64,000 nucleotides of DNA, taken from positions 135,982 to 199,981 of the forward strand of contig CBFDDF010000005.1 of assembly GCA_965603495.1 (NCBI GenBank), written 5' to 3'. Source of the stretch: Thiomicrorhabdus sp965603495 (GTDB lineage: Bacteria; Pseudomonadota; Gammaproteobacteria; Thiomicrospirales; Thiomicrospiraceae). Shown one piece after another: positions 36,301 through 43,946 of the stretch (positions within the stretch are counted from its first letter, which is position 1; each line of letters begins with the position of its first letter). The notes under the pieces were generated by a model. It was not told the origin of the DNA. It worked only from the letters and a program-made list of their open reading frames with translations, and searched no databases. A program made the translations under genes and the position numbers.

Positions 36301-36376
36301 GAACGGCAAGCTTGATAAAACCAATATTAGGGCATTGCAGAACGACATTCTTGATGTGTTAGAGAAGAATAACTAA
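33374..36376 (+). CDS. hsdR: Type I restriction endonuclease HsdR (second system)
   Basis: The 1000-residue nuclease and translocase of the second system. The PD-ExK nuclease appears as PDIMVYLNGLPIAMIEAKN (about 132-150). The helicase core has HTQGSGKS near 293-300, the DEAHRTQYGD box near 400 and FTGTPIDKE. Later come LLTGFDAPIVQAMYLDKPL and QAIARVNRTHSGKN. The helical C-terminus is complete. All catalytic residues look intact. A 14-nt palindrome of the CCAGGCCTGG family lies at 34010-34023 (NDQAWSF). It is followed 3 bp later by a DUF45 gene. Confidence 0.95.
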   Translation: MSELSESELPAIKLFEAMGYQYQSFQGLGLQPVFMEDCLRAALLKINPWLDEIGITKVLKALTVVDADSLIDANQAIHNLMATASITHQVYPDQPHQPIHLVDFHNPENNDWLVVNQISYKGKTNTIIPDIMVYLNGLPIAMIEAKNPSKIGAMDEAINDLAYYQGQHEKLFWFNVLNVGICTVDARYGAVNATALFYQKYKFDEAKNASGNDQAWSFLTKYAGSLEDISHQDKVLYALFNKPALLDMIRNFALFERVEGKLVKKLPRYQQIRAVNKAIAKVKSSNQGGVIWHTQGSGKSITMFYLAKKLRQAETGFDNPTVLILTDRTDLDNQISNTFVNAGADTLIQANSVKHLKQLIADDYGKIITTTVQKFQEDMESAGSSSSDAVVSNKQNVFVLIDEAHRTQYGDLAAYMRRALPHAKYFAFTGTPIDKENKSTLGTFYGREYIDTYTIRQAVEDGATLPIFYDSVMPQLHVEEYLDSQFDFYFEGASDEKKALLKQHASSMKNIMVDPDRIKDITQEIIRHYRAKILPNGFKGMIVCFNREAAVNYKKTLDDLKSKGVHPFKSKLVMSLTTKKDPQEYFELTVPKDAVKEAVESFTLPFGNEEQLSKSGKKQFDDTNFLIVSDMLLTGFDAPIVQAMYLDKPLKEHNLLQAIARVNRTHSGKNAGFIIDFCGITNRLKEALEIFGGEVTPNEVMLNLNEEIPVLKMRHQKLLGFFKSITVDRVSDRDMYKSKAVLLLKNETKRDQFNEMLKGFNQSMDIVLPDPAALAFTKDFKLFNEIKVQARNAYMEDTLKVSAEESAQLKELLHEHLRSQGVAYLFDKPIPVFEKAFKAQLELLEDPAVKEQTLAKRLESTISESFEKDPAFYQSLSERLRKIIEKLNEERTEQAGLFDDMLALVDEITEHQKPKEGMTAEQVAIEGLLQYTYQVEDAPAIAAKVAESLGQYLAIHDWKGKEGVKKEMRKEIKPLLNGKLDKTNIRALQNDILDVLEKNN
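34010..34023. repeat. CCAGGCCTGG-family palindrome, copy 2 (14 nt)
   Basis: GACCAGGCCTGGTC inside hsdR of the second restriction system, coding for NDQAWSF. Confidence 0.85.
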
Positions 36377-36379
36377 CGG

Positions 36380-37087
36380 ATGAAAATGTCTTCAAGCGTC
36401 ACTTATGGCGACCATCTGATTGAGTTTGAGTATCTGGTTAAGCCTGATATCAAAAACTGCTATATCACCGTCTCACCAGATAAAGGCGTTACTGTAAAAG
36501 CGCCCACCGACTCTTTAGATTATGTGAAAGACTTTGTCTTACGCAAAGCTAAATGGATTCTAAAGAAGCAAAAAGAACAAATCCAAGCCTTATCCTCTGA
36601 TATTGAGTTTGAGACCGGTGCCAGAATCCCTTATCTAGGGAAGCAGTATTATTTGACGGTTACAAAGGATAGCCAGCTAGAGTCGCCTGAAATCCGTTTC
36701 CAGCAGTCAAAGTTTGAAGTTGAATATAATCCAGCCCTTCATTCAGAAGAGGACTTATATCAAGCGCTCGACGCATTCTATTTAGAGAAAGCTATTGAGA
36801 AGATTCCTTTCAAAGTCCGGCACTGGTCAAAGCAGTCTTTGCTTAAACCAAACTTGGTCAGATTCAAAACAATGAAAACCCGTTGGGCAAGTTGTGGTGC
36901 TAACAATGATATTTCATTCAGTCCTGAGTTGATGAAGTTACCCATCAGCCTGATTGATTACGTTATCGCTCATGAGCTTGCGCATATCGCACACAAAAAC
37001 CATTCTAAAGACTTTTGGCAGCTAGTTAGAAAGCTTATGCCTGATTATCAAACACGTCATCAACAGATGAATATGAAGGCTTTTTAA
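36380..37087 (+). CDS. YgjP/DUF45-family metalloprotease, restriction-associated (second copy)
   Basis: A 235-residue zinc peptidase-like protein with HELAHIAHKNHSKDFWQLVR: His198-Glu199 and His202 form the HExxH pair, and the downstream HSKDFW block is present. MKTRWASCGANNDISFSPEL before it is the strand typical of the DUF45 family. It starts 3 bp after hsdR and so ends the operon. The protein at 8268-8924 is of the same family but is only distantly similar. The same gene at the same place in two unrelated restriction operons points to a shared function. That function is not established in what I know. Confidence 0.85.
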   Translation: MKMSSSVTYGDHLIEFEYLVKPDIKNCYITVSPDKGVTVKAPTDSLDYVKDFVLRKAKWILKKQKEQIQALSSDIEFETGARIPYLGKQYYLTVTKDSQLESPEIRFQQSKFEVEYNPALHSEEDLYQALDAFYLEKAIEKIPFKVRHWSKQSLLKPNLVRFKTMKTRWASCGANNDISFSPELMKLPISLIDYVIAHELAHIAHKNHSKDFWQLVRKLMPDYQTRHQQMNMKAF

Positions 37088-37154
37088 TCTTTTTTGAGAT
37101 CCGTGGTTAAAAATATAATGTTAAACCAAGGCTTATTCAAATAGAAAGGGCCAT

Positions 37155-37191
37155 AAAAAAAGCGAGTTGTTTATAAAACAACTCGCTTTTT
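37155..37191. terminator. Bidirectional terminator between DUF45 gene and minus-strand operon
   Basis: AAAAAGCGAGTTGTTT and AAACAACTCGCTTTTT form a long stem around a 3-base loop, with A runs on the left and T runs on the right. It lies between two convergent genes and can stop transcription from both sides. Confidence 0.85.
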
Positions 37192-37224
37192 AGGTAGGTT
37201 TTCATGCAAGAACTCTAACGTCAG

Positions 37225-38478
37225 TTACTTAAGCTTATAGCTGTAAGGCTCGGGTTTTGATGCGTATTTTGTTAAGTCGGCTTGTAAGTTTTTGACCTGG
37301 TTTTGAATGGTTAGCTGTTGTTCAGTCAGTAAATCTAGTTGTTTTTTGAGCTCGTTTAAAGTGTTATTGATTGCTTTGCTAGTTGAGCTGTCAGCAGGGC
37401 TAGCAGATGTCTCATTCTTTAAGTTCGTTTGAATGGCTTTCAGTACTTTTTCCTGCTTTCTAACTAACCAGGTTATGTCGTTTAATTTTTTGACTTGCGT
37501 GTCATCTAAACTGGCGGTAGTGCTGCCTGCAAGGGTGGTTGCTTGTAGTTTATGTTGTTCTGCCAATATTTTTTCAATCAGCGCCTTGATTTCAGAATAG
37601 TCAATCACACTTTGTTCTGTTGTCGAATGGTTCATCATGGCAGGCGTCTGTATCTTATGTTTAGTTTCGTCTGCAGTGGGTTGATTGTGGACTGAGGTTG
37701 CAATATCGTCATGATGAGCGCCGGAAGCACTCTCAATGGCTGTGGCTGCTGCTGGATGCATTACTGAATGATTTGTTTCAGGCTTTGTATCTTGGGTTTC
37801 AATATGTGCTTCAGCTTTCTGCTCCACTTTAGGCGCCGAAGCGTGCTCATCCATTAACGTTTCGGGTGGCGTTTCATTAGCATTGTCGTCGACAGCGCTA
37901 TGAATCTTCACGGGAGTGCTAAAAGAGTTCTTCATCCGGGTGATATCACCACTCAAGGCTTCAATCAATGAAGCCAGTTCATCCACTTTTAGAGTGATTT
38001 TTTTATTCAATAAATTACTTTCTGTTTGAATAATATCAAGCGTTTCGCCCTTGAATTGGGCGTTTTGTTTGTTTGTCTCATAAAAGAAATAACCAATGAC
38101 ACCCAGAGCGATTATATTGATGACCATAGAGCTCGCCATCATCATCGTAAAGGAGCTTTTAGCTGACTGTAATTCTTTTGAATTATTGCGAATAGATTGA
38201 CGCCAATTGTAGTTGAACTCTTCTAACTCAAGACCTTGTGACTTCAGTTGATCTGCCATTTTCAGCGCTGCTTTGGCGGCCAAATGGCTCTGAAGCGAAG
38301 CTTCTTGAGCTGTCTTGGCTGTTTCAAGCGCAATCAGTTCAGCATCAATTGGAGTCGACTGCGCTCCCTTGAGCTGAGCCTTTTGTTTCTCAACGTTCTG
38401 AGCGTTATCGTTCATTTGTTGAGTACTTTGCTCAAGCTGTTCAACTTCTTGTAGTAAATCGTCAACGATATTACTCAT
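37225..38478 (-). CDS. Membrane-anchored coiled-coil protein, unknown function
   Basis: A 417-residue protein. Residues 1-110 are charged and form a coiled coil (LLQEVEQLEQSTQQMNDNAQ). A single membrane helix follows at about 113-133 (SSMVINIIALGVIGYFFYET). The outside part has a low-complexity linker rich in Ala, Thr, His and Glu (about 190-290) and then further coiled coil to the end. It forms a two-gene operon with the acidic protein upstream (38517-39809), 38 bp away. I do not recognise the family. Confidence 0.7.
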   Translation of the reverse strand: MSNIVDDLLQEVEQLEQSTQQMNDNAQNVEKQKAQLKGAQSTPIDAELIALETAKTAQEASLQSHLAAKAALKMADQLKSQGLELEEFNYNWRQSIRNNSKELQSAKSSFTMMMASSMVINIIALGVIGYFFYETNKQNAQFKGETLDIIQTESNLLNKKITLKVDELASLIEALSGDITRMKNSFSTPVKIHSAVDDNANETPPETLMDEHASAPKVEQKAEAHIETQDTKPETNHSVMHPAAATAIESASGAHHDDIATSVHNQPTADETKHKIQTPAMMNHSTTEQSVIDYSEIKALIEKILAEQHKLQATTLAGSTTASLDDTQVKKLNDITWLVRKQEKVLKAIQTNLKNETSASPADSSTSKAINNTLNELKKQLDLLTEQQLTIQNQVKNLQADLTKYASKPEPYSYKLK

Positions 38479-38516
38479 GGTGTTACCTATTTAATAGATG
38501 TAATGGTCAGTTTGGC

Positions 38517-39809
38517 TTATTCTTTTAGTCCAGAAATCCGTGTTTGAAGCCCCTGATTAATGGCTTTCAAGCTTTTGTTTTTGGCTTGAATTTCAAGCAA
38601 GCGGTCAGAGATTTCGGAAGAAGACAATTGGACTTCAAGTGCACTCAAGTCTACGCTGTACCCAGCTTTTTTAGCTGCTTCGAAAGCACGCTCTGTAGCG
38701 ACAAAAGTTGCTTCGATGGCTTGTTGGGTTTTTTCGGCAGACTCATGCGCCTTCTGTGATGTCGCCAGTGCGAGTTGGGTCGCTTCTTGTGCGGTATGTT
38801 GAACCTGAGATGCAATTTTCTGGATCTCTTGATCTATTTCAATCGCTTCTTCCATACTGGCAACAGATTGGCTAGCTTGTTCAATCATGTCAGTGTCATT
38901 TTCGGTTAATGAGCTGATATTTTCATCCGTCACCACTTCTTCCTGTGTAGATAACTCACTCATTTCATCAGGGTCGCTGATCTCATTCGTATCAGTACCT
39001 TCATCAAGTTCTTCCATAGGGAGAGGGTCTTCATTTTGAATGCTTTCATCCATTTCAATCGTGTCTTCGATTGTTTGTTCTGTTGGCGGGTCAATTGTAT
39101 CGAGAGGCTCCTCGATGGTTTCACTCATATCAATGGCGTCAATCGTTTCGACTTGTTCCATTATCGCATCTATATCTTCGATGTCATTTGTGTCGAGATT
39201 AGCTTCATTTTCGACTTCAGTAGTCGATTCTGTAGGCAGGTCTGCTAGAGAGTCAGCTACCTCACCTGTTATTGCATCAGTAGTAGCTAGGGCTGGGGTG
39301 GCTGCGGCGGTAACCGCATCCTCTTGTTCCATTGAGGTATCGATATCTTCAATGTCTATCATCTCTAGATTATCTAAATCAATGTCTTTTGAAGCTTCGT
39401 TGCTCGGAATCTCACTGCTATCTTCTGTATCCGTCAAACTATTTTCAATGTCGTCTTCGTTTGCAAGATCATCTACGGCTATTGGTGTTTCAATTGGTTC
39501 AACAATCTCTTCAGAGCCGATATCAGGGGCTTCAGCTTCTGTCTCGTCCCCACTGGCAATTTCGGCCATTAACGCATCAATGTCATCAATGTCCGTATCG
39601 TCCTCAGCGGGCGCAGGGCTCGTGGAAGTTGCTACCTCAATAATATCATCCATATCTGTTGGTATGTCATCTAGGCTATTGAGTAAATCATCCATATCGA
39701 TGTCATCGGAGTCTGTTGGCATAACGGCTTGGTCATCTGATAGTTCACCCATCATATCCAACATTTCTTTAGTGGCTTGATCATCTTTTTCAACATTTAA
39801 ACCTGACAT
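38517..39809 (-). CDS. Very acidic low-complexity protein with repeated Asp-Ile segments
   Basis: A 430-residue protein with a strikingly acidic body. Residues about 20-300 are built from repeats such as DDIDMDDLLNSLDDI, DTDIDDIDALMAEIA and NDIEDIDAIMEQVE. Only the C-terminal quarter (about 320-430) is alpha-helical with Ala/Gln coils (AQEATQLALATSQKAHESAE). No membrane helix or signal peptide is visible. The downstream neighbour is a membrane coiled-coil protein, so this acidic protein may act with it at the membrane. The function is unknown. Confidence 0.65.
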   Translation of the reverse strand: MSGLNVEKDDQATKEMLDMMGELSDDQAVMPTDSDDIDMDDLLNSLDDIPTDMDDIIEVATSTSPAPAEDDTDIDDIDALMAEIASGDETEAEAPDIGSEEIVEPIETPIAVDDLANEDDIENSLTDTEDSSEIPSNEASKDIDLDNLEMIDIEDIDTSMEQEDAVTAAATPALATTDAITGEVADSLADLPTESTTEVENEANLDTNDIEDIDAIMEQVETIDAIDMSETIEEPLDTIDPPTEQTIEDTIEMDESIQNEDPLPMEELDEGTDTNEISDPDEMSELSTQEEVVTDENISSLTENDTDMIEQASQSVASMEEAIEIDQEIQKIASQVQHTAQEATQLALATSQKAHESAEKTQQAIEATFVATERAFEAAKKAGYSVDLSALEVQLSSSEISDRLLEIQAKNKSLKAINQGLQTRISGLKE

Positions 39810-39886
39810 AATGGAGATTCCTGTAACTTAATTTGAAGGCGATTGTCTAGCAGAAAGCAGTTTTTATGCCATTGTATTGGCAGTAT

Positions 39887-40567
39887 CTATGAGATGTTAT
39901 CCAGAGAAAAGTCAGGGGGGAGATTGAACTCCAACCATTCACCTTTTATTGGATGGGTAAAACTTAAGCTGGTGGCATGTAGTAATAGTCTAGCAGACAT
40001 CTTTAGTGCAATGGGATCTGCGTAGAGATTATCACCTAAAATAGGATGACCTAAGGACTTCATATGCAAACGTAGTTGGTGAGAACGGCCTGTAATGGGG
40101 GTCAGTTCTACGAGAAATTCACTGCTGTTTTGTTGAAGAACTTGCCAGTGTGTTTCTGCTGACTTACCTTGTTTAAAGTCAATCATTTGCAGTGGACGGC
40201 GCTCCCAGTCACAGCGCATAGGTAAGTTGATAGAGCCATGTTGTGTCGAAGGCATGCCAGCGCAGATGGCTTGGTAAGTTTTAGCTGTTTCACGCTCCTG
40301 AAATTGTCGACTTAACTGGCGGTGTACTTCGGCACTTAAGGCTAACACCATTAAGCCAGAGGTATCCATGTCTAAGCGATGTACGATTTTGATCTCCGGA
40401 TAAGTCACCTGCAAGTGTGATAATAAACACTCGTGCTTTTCAGGTCCTCGACCGGGAACTGAGAGTAAGCCGCTAGGCTTATTAGCAATGACAATGTCCT
40501 GATCGGCATAATGAATCCAGCTAGGGTCAAAGGTAAATTGATTTGGAAAAGCGGGGGATGAGTGCAT
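39887..40567 (-). CDS. rluA: RluA-family pseudouridine synthase (RluA type)
   Basis: A 226-residue pseudouridine synthase without an S4 domain. The catalytic block is KIVHRLDMDTSGLMVLALSA, where the Asp of the RLDMDTSG motif is the nucleophile. ITGRSHQLRLHMKSLGHPIL is the second signature. The length and lack of S4 fit RluA, which modifies 23S rRNA U746 and tRNA U32; other short members cannot be excluded. It is divergent from the phosphatase gene at 40624 and stands alone. Confidence 0.85.
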   Translation of the reverse strand: MHSSPAFPNQFTFDPSWIHYADQDIVIANKPSGLLSVPGRGPEKHECLLSHLQVTYPEIKIVHRLDMDTSGLMVLALSAEVHRQLSRQFQERETAKTYQAICAGMPSTQHGSINLPMRCDWERRPLQMIDFKQGKSAETHWQVLQQNSSEFLVELTPITGRSHQLRLHMKSLGHPILGDNLYADPIALKMSARLLLHATSLSFTHPIKGEWLEFNLPPDFSLDNIS

Positions 40568-40623
40568 TTTATGAATAGGCCTTGTAAACTATTAGCTTAT
40601 TTTAAACTAAGGTGTCTATTGAA

Positions 40624-41118
40624 ATGGCTGATATGTCTAAAAAGGTTTCTGTCTTATTTGTATGTTTGGGCAATATTTGCCGTTCGCCGACGGCGCATGG
40701 TGTTTTTAGGAGTCTGGTCATTCAAGCTGGTTTAGAAGATAAGATTGAAATTGATTCTGCAGGTACGGCAGCATTTCATATTGGTAAGTCACCGGATGAC
40801 CGTTCAACCGCAGTTGCCTTACAGCGGGGAATTGATATGACAGACCTGCGTGCGCGTAAGGTGGATTTTGGCGATTTTTATGTGTATGACTATATCTTGG
40901 CAATGGATGATGCAAACTATGCGAACTTGAAGGAGTTGGCACTGCCGGAGCATGCTGAGAAGGTTCAGCTGTTTTTAGACTATACACAAGAATTTTCAGA
41001 AACCGAGGTACCAGACCCATATTACGGTGGCGATCAGGGATTTGATCATGTCTTTAATCTGGTTGAAGCGGCATCGCTAGGTTTGTTAGCGCATATAAAG
41101 CAACACCATTTATCATAA
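40624..41118 (+). CDS. Low-molecular-weight protein tyrosine phosphatase
   Basis: A 164-residue phosphatase with the N-terminal P-loop VCLGNICRSPTAHG (nucleophile Cys, then Arg six residues later) and the distal acid motif PDPYYGGDQGFDHVF. It removes phosphate from tyrosine or small substrates, and in bacteria often acts on exopolysaccharide kinases. No such kinase is nearby. The start is uncertain: ATG 40624 is preferred, while GTG 40612 and ATG 40633 are in frame and also possible. A copy of the CCAGGCCTGG palindrome (41128-41139) lies just after the stop. Confidence 0.88.
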   Translation: MADMSKKVSVLFVCLGNICRSPTAHGVFRSLVIQAGLEDKIEIDSAGTAAFHIGKSPDDRSTAVALQRGIDMTDLRARKVDFGDFYVYDYILAMDDANYANLKELALPEHAEKVQLFLDYTQEFSETEVPDPYYGGDQGFDHVFNLVEAASLGLLAHIKQHHLS

Positions 41119-41127
41119 AATAAATTG

Positions 41128-41139
41128 ACCAGGCCTGGT
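41128..41139. repeat. CCAGGCCTGG-family palindrome, copy 3 (12 nt)
   Basis: ACCAGGCCTGGT in the gap between the phosphatase gene and rne, 10 bp after the stop codon. Confidence 0.85.
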
Positions 41140-41250
41140 TAGCTGTAGGCTTGGTTATGCTAGATTGAGCTCAGCGTGATGATTAGCCTATGTTTGATGA
41201 CTTTCGAGTGAGTAATTGAAGTGATCGAGCAGGGTTTATAAAATTCAGAT

Positions 41251-41282
41251 ACAAAAACACCGCCAAGTGGCGGTGTTTTTGT
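41251..41282. terminator. Terminator between phosphatase gene and rne
   Basis: ACAAAAACACCGCC and GGCGGTGTTTTTGT form a perfect 14-bp stem around AAGT. The GC-rich inner part and flanking A/T runs allow termination from both directions. It lies 22 bp beyond the end of rne on the minus strand. Confidence 0.9.
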
Positions 41283-41303
41283 AAGTGCAAAATAACCAGA
41301 AAA

Positions 41304-43946
41304 TTATGACTCTTTTGAAGTCGTTTCCGCTTTTGGTGCTGAAGTGTCCGAAGAATCCTTTTGGGTTTTGTCTTCTGGTGCTCTAGGCTTTCTAGGACCA
41401 CGAGGTCTTCTTGGTCTTCTTGGTCTAGATTTCTTTTCAGGTGCTGCTTCTGAGTCTTCAGAAGTGGCATCAGCTGCAGCTTCTTGAGTCTCTGTCACAA
41501 CTTCAGTTTCAGAAATTTCCTGAGTTTCTGTTTGAATCACTGGCTCAGCTTGGATTTCAGTAGGCATCTCTAAGGCTGCTACTGGTGCTTCTGCTTGAGT
41601 CGTTACCGGTGTTTCGATATTTGTTTCTGTTGTGGTAACTTCGATAGCGATGTTTTCAGTTGCAGGTTGAGTTTGCTCTGCTTGAATAGTCGTCTCAACA
41701 ACGGCCTCTATCATCGGTGTCGCAACATTCTCAGCGGATTTCATGGCAGTCGTGGTGTCAGAACGCTCTGAACCCGGTGCAGGTGAATCAATTGATAATG
41801 TTTCGGCATTCGCAGGTGCTCGACGACGGCTATTGTAACTACGGCTGTTGTAACGGCTACGATGACGCCCTTCAGGCTTCTCAGTTTTATTCCCTTTTCG
41901 TTTATTGGGCTGATCATTTTCTGCAGTATCTACCGCTACTTCAGTGGTCGCAGTTTCGTCACCAATAGGTGCTTGCTTTTCTCTGTCTTTATTGCGGTTA
42001 CGATTGTCGCGGTTTGGACGACGATTCGGCTTTCTTTGCTGATCAGACGTTGCTTGAGAGTCATTTTCTTCAGCCGCTTCAGTCGTTTCAGATGGTGGTC
42101 GACGTTTATTGCGCGTATCATCACGCTCATTGCGATTTCGGTTACGGCCACGGTTATCATCGCGTTCATTACGGTTACGATTGCGGTTGCGACGTGGGGT
42201 CGGGCGTACAGGTTTTTGCGGCTCTTCAGGCTCTTCAGTTTTACCGAATAAAGCATTCCAAACGCGTGAGAATAAACCAGGTTTCACTTCGGCTTTAACA
42301 GTCGCAGCTTCAGGAGCCACAGCAACAGTCTCTGTTTTTGGTGGTGCTGTCTGTTGGATGCTTTTAACAGCAGGCTCTTCTTTAGACAGTTGTTGTTTGG
42401 CATCCTCTTCTTTTAGAGAATAGTCAGGTTGTGAAATTTCCTTGATTTCATAACTTGGATTGCTTGAAGCGTCTTCACCCGTGCGGGTACGTTCAATAAT
42501 ATATTGTGGTGTTTCCAAATGTTCATTTGGCACAATCAAGATATGCAAGCTATGACGATCTTCAATCATAATCAATTGAGGGCGTTTTTCATTTAGAAGG
42601 AATGTTGCAACGTCTACCGGCAGTTGTACGGTAACGCGACGCGTATTCTCTTTCATGCTCTCTTCTTCAAGCAAACGCAAGATAGAAAGACCTAAAGACT
42701 CAACGCCACGGATTACACCGACACCATGACAGCGTGGGCATACAATTTGAGTTGATTCCTCAATTGAAGGGCGTAAACGTTGACGAGACATTTCAAGTAG
42801 ACCAAAACGAGAGATCTTACCGATTTGTACACGTGCGCGATCAGACTTAACAGCTTCACGAATTTTGTTTTCAACGTCACGTTGGTGTTTGTTTGAGTGC
42901 ATATCAATGAAATCGATAACCACTAAACCACCTAAATCACGTAGACGTAGTTGGCGTGCAATTTCGCAGGCCGCTTCCATATTGGTATTGAAAGCGGTGT
43001 CTTCAATGTCAGTCCCTTTAGTTGCACGGCTTGAGTTGATGTCAATTGCCGTTAACGCTTCTGTGATATCTATCACAATAGAGCCACCTGACGGTAGTGT
43101 CACTTCACGTTGATATGCGGATTCAATTTGTGATTCGATTTGAAAGCGTGTAAATAGAGGAATCGTATCTTGATACGGTTTTACTTTATACACTTGTTCT
43201 GGCATAACGTGTTGAATGAATTCGCGTGCTTTATGGAAAACTTCCATATTATCAATGATGATTTCACCGATATCTTGGCGAAGGTAATCACGGATGGCAA
43301 GGATAACAATGTCTGATTCTTGGTGAATAAGAAAAGGTGCTGCTTGTTCAGTAGAGGCTTTTTGGACCGCTTCCCAAAGTTGTACAAGGTAGTTAACACC
43401 CCATTGTAGCTCTTCAGTGTTTTTGTCAACACCAGCGGTGCGGATGATTAATCCCATACCATCAGGGGTGTTTAAATCACGTAATGTATCGCGAATATCT
43501 GAACGATCATCGCCTTCGATACGACGTGAAATACCACCCGCCTTAGGATTGTTTGGCATCATTACTACATAAGGGCCAGCAAGCGTAATTTGAGTGGTTA
43601 ACGCCGCACCTTTATTACCACGTTCTTCTTTTTGAACTTGGACAATGATCTCTTGACCTTCTTTTAAAACATCTTTGATGCTATAGCGGCCAGATTCAGG
43701 TTTGTTCTTAGGGAAGTACTCTTCAGCAACTTCTTTGAAAGGTAAAAAGCCGTGACGTTCAGAACCATAATCCACAAATGCGGCTTCCAAACTCGGCTCG
43801 ATACGAGTGATTTTGCCTTTGTAAATGTTGGCCTTTTTCTTCTGGTGGCGTGGCGTTTCTACATCTAGGTCGTACAGGGTTTGCCCGCTAACTAGGGCAA
43901 TGCGTGTCTCTTCTGACTGAGTCGCATTAATGAGCATTCTTTTCAT
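41304..43946 (-). CDS. rne: Ribonuclease E
   Basis: Main mRNA-decay and rRNA/tRNA-processing endonuclease, membrane-associated scaffold of the degradosome. The true start is ATG 43946 (MKRMLINATQSEETRIALVS), giving 880 residues; the frame open further upstream has no family support. The N-terminal catalytic half has the S1 domain (about 35-120), the RNase E/G fold and the zinc-link CPRCHGVGV near 405-413. After residue about 520 comes a disordered half with an Arg-Asn repeat (NRNRNERDDNRGRNRNRNER) and Ala/Thr/Glu-rich blocks, typical of the RNA-binding and partner-binding scaffold. A long non-coding leader separates it from rluC, as in E. coli. Confidence 0.95.
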   Translation of the reverse strand: MKRMLINATQSEETRIALVSGQTLYDLDVETPRHQKKKANIYKGKITRIEPSLEAAFVDYGSERHGFLPFKEVAEEYFPKNKPESGRYSIKDVLKEGQEIIVQVQKEERGNKGAALTTQITLAGPYVVMMPNNPKAGGISRRIEGDDRSDIRDTLRDLNTPDGMGLIIRTAGVDKNTEELQWGVNYLVQLWEAVQKASTEQAAPFLIHQESDIVILAIRDYLRQDIGEIIIDNMEVFHKAREFIQHVMPEQVYKVKPYQDTIPLFTRFQIESQIESAYQREVTLPSGGSIVIDITEALTAIDINSSRATKGTDIEDTAFNTNMEAACEIARQLRLRDLGGLVVIDFIDMHSNKHQRDVENKIREAVKSDRARVQIGKISRFGLLEMSRQRLRPSIEESTQIVCPRCHGVGVIRGVESLGLSILRLLEEESMKENTRRVTVQLPVDVATFLLNEKRPQLIMIEDRHSLHILIVPNEHLETPQYIIERTRTGEDASSNPSYEIKEISQPDYSLKEEDAKQQLSKEEPAVKSIQQTAPPKTETVAVAPEAATVKAEVKPGLFSRVWNALFGKTEEPEEPQKPVRPTPRRNRNRNRNERDDNRGRNRNRNERDDTRNKRRPPSETTEAAEENDSQATSDQQRKPNRRPNRDNRNRNKDREKQAPIGDETATTEVAVDTAENDQPNKRKGNKTEKPEGRHRSRYNSRSYNSRRRAPANAETLSIDSPAPGSERSDTTTAMKSAENVATPMIEAVVETTIQAEQTQPATENIAIEVTTTETNIETPVTTQAEAPVAALEMPTEIQAEPVIQTETQEISETEVVTETQEAAADATSEDSEAAPEKKSRPRRPRRPRGPRKPRAPEDKTQKDSSDTSAPKAETTSKES

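Noticed and set aside
39040..39780. Plus-strand 246-codon Ser-rich frame
   Set aside because: It is the mirror of the Asp/Ile/Glu codons of the acidic minus-strand gene; composition alone creates it.
41862..42298. Plus-strand frames antisense to the rne scaffold region
   Set aside because: They arise from the low-complexity Arg/Asn codons of rne and have no ribosome site or family similarity.
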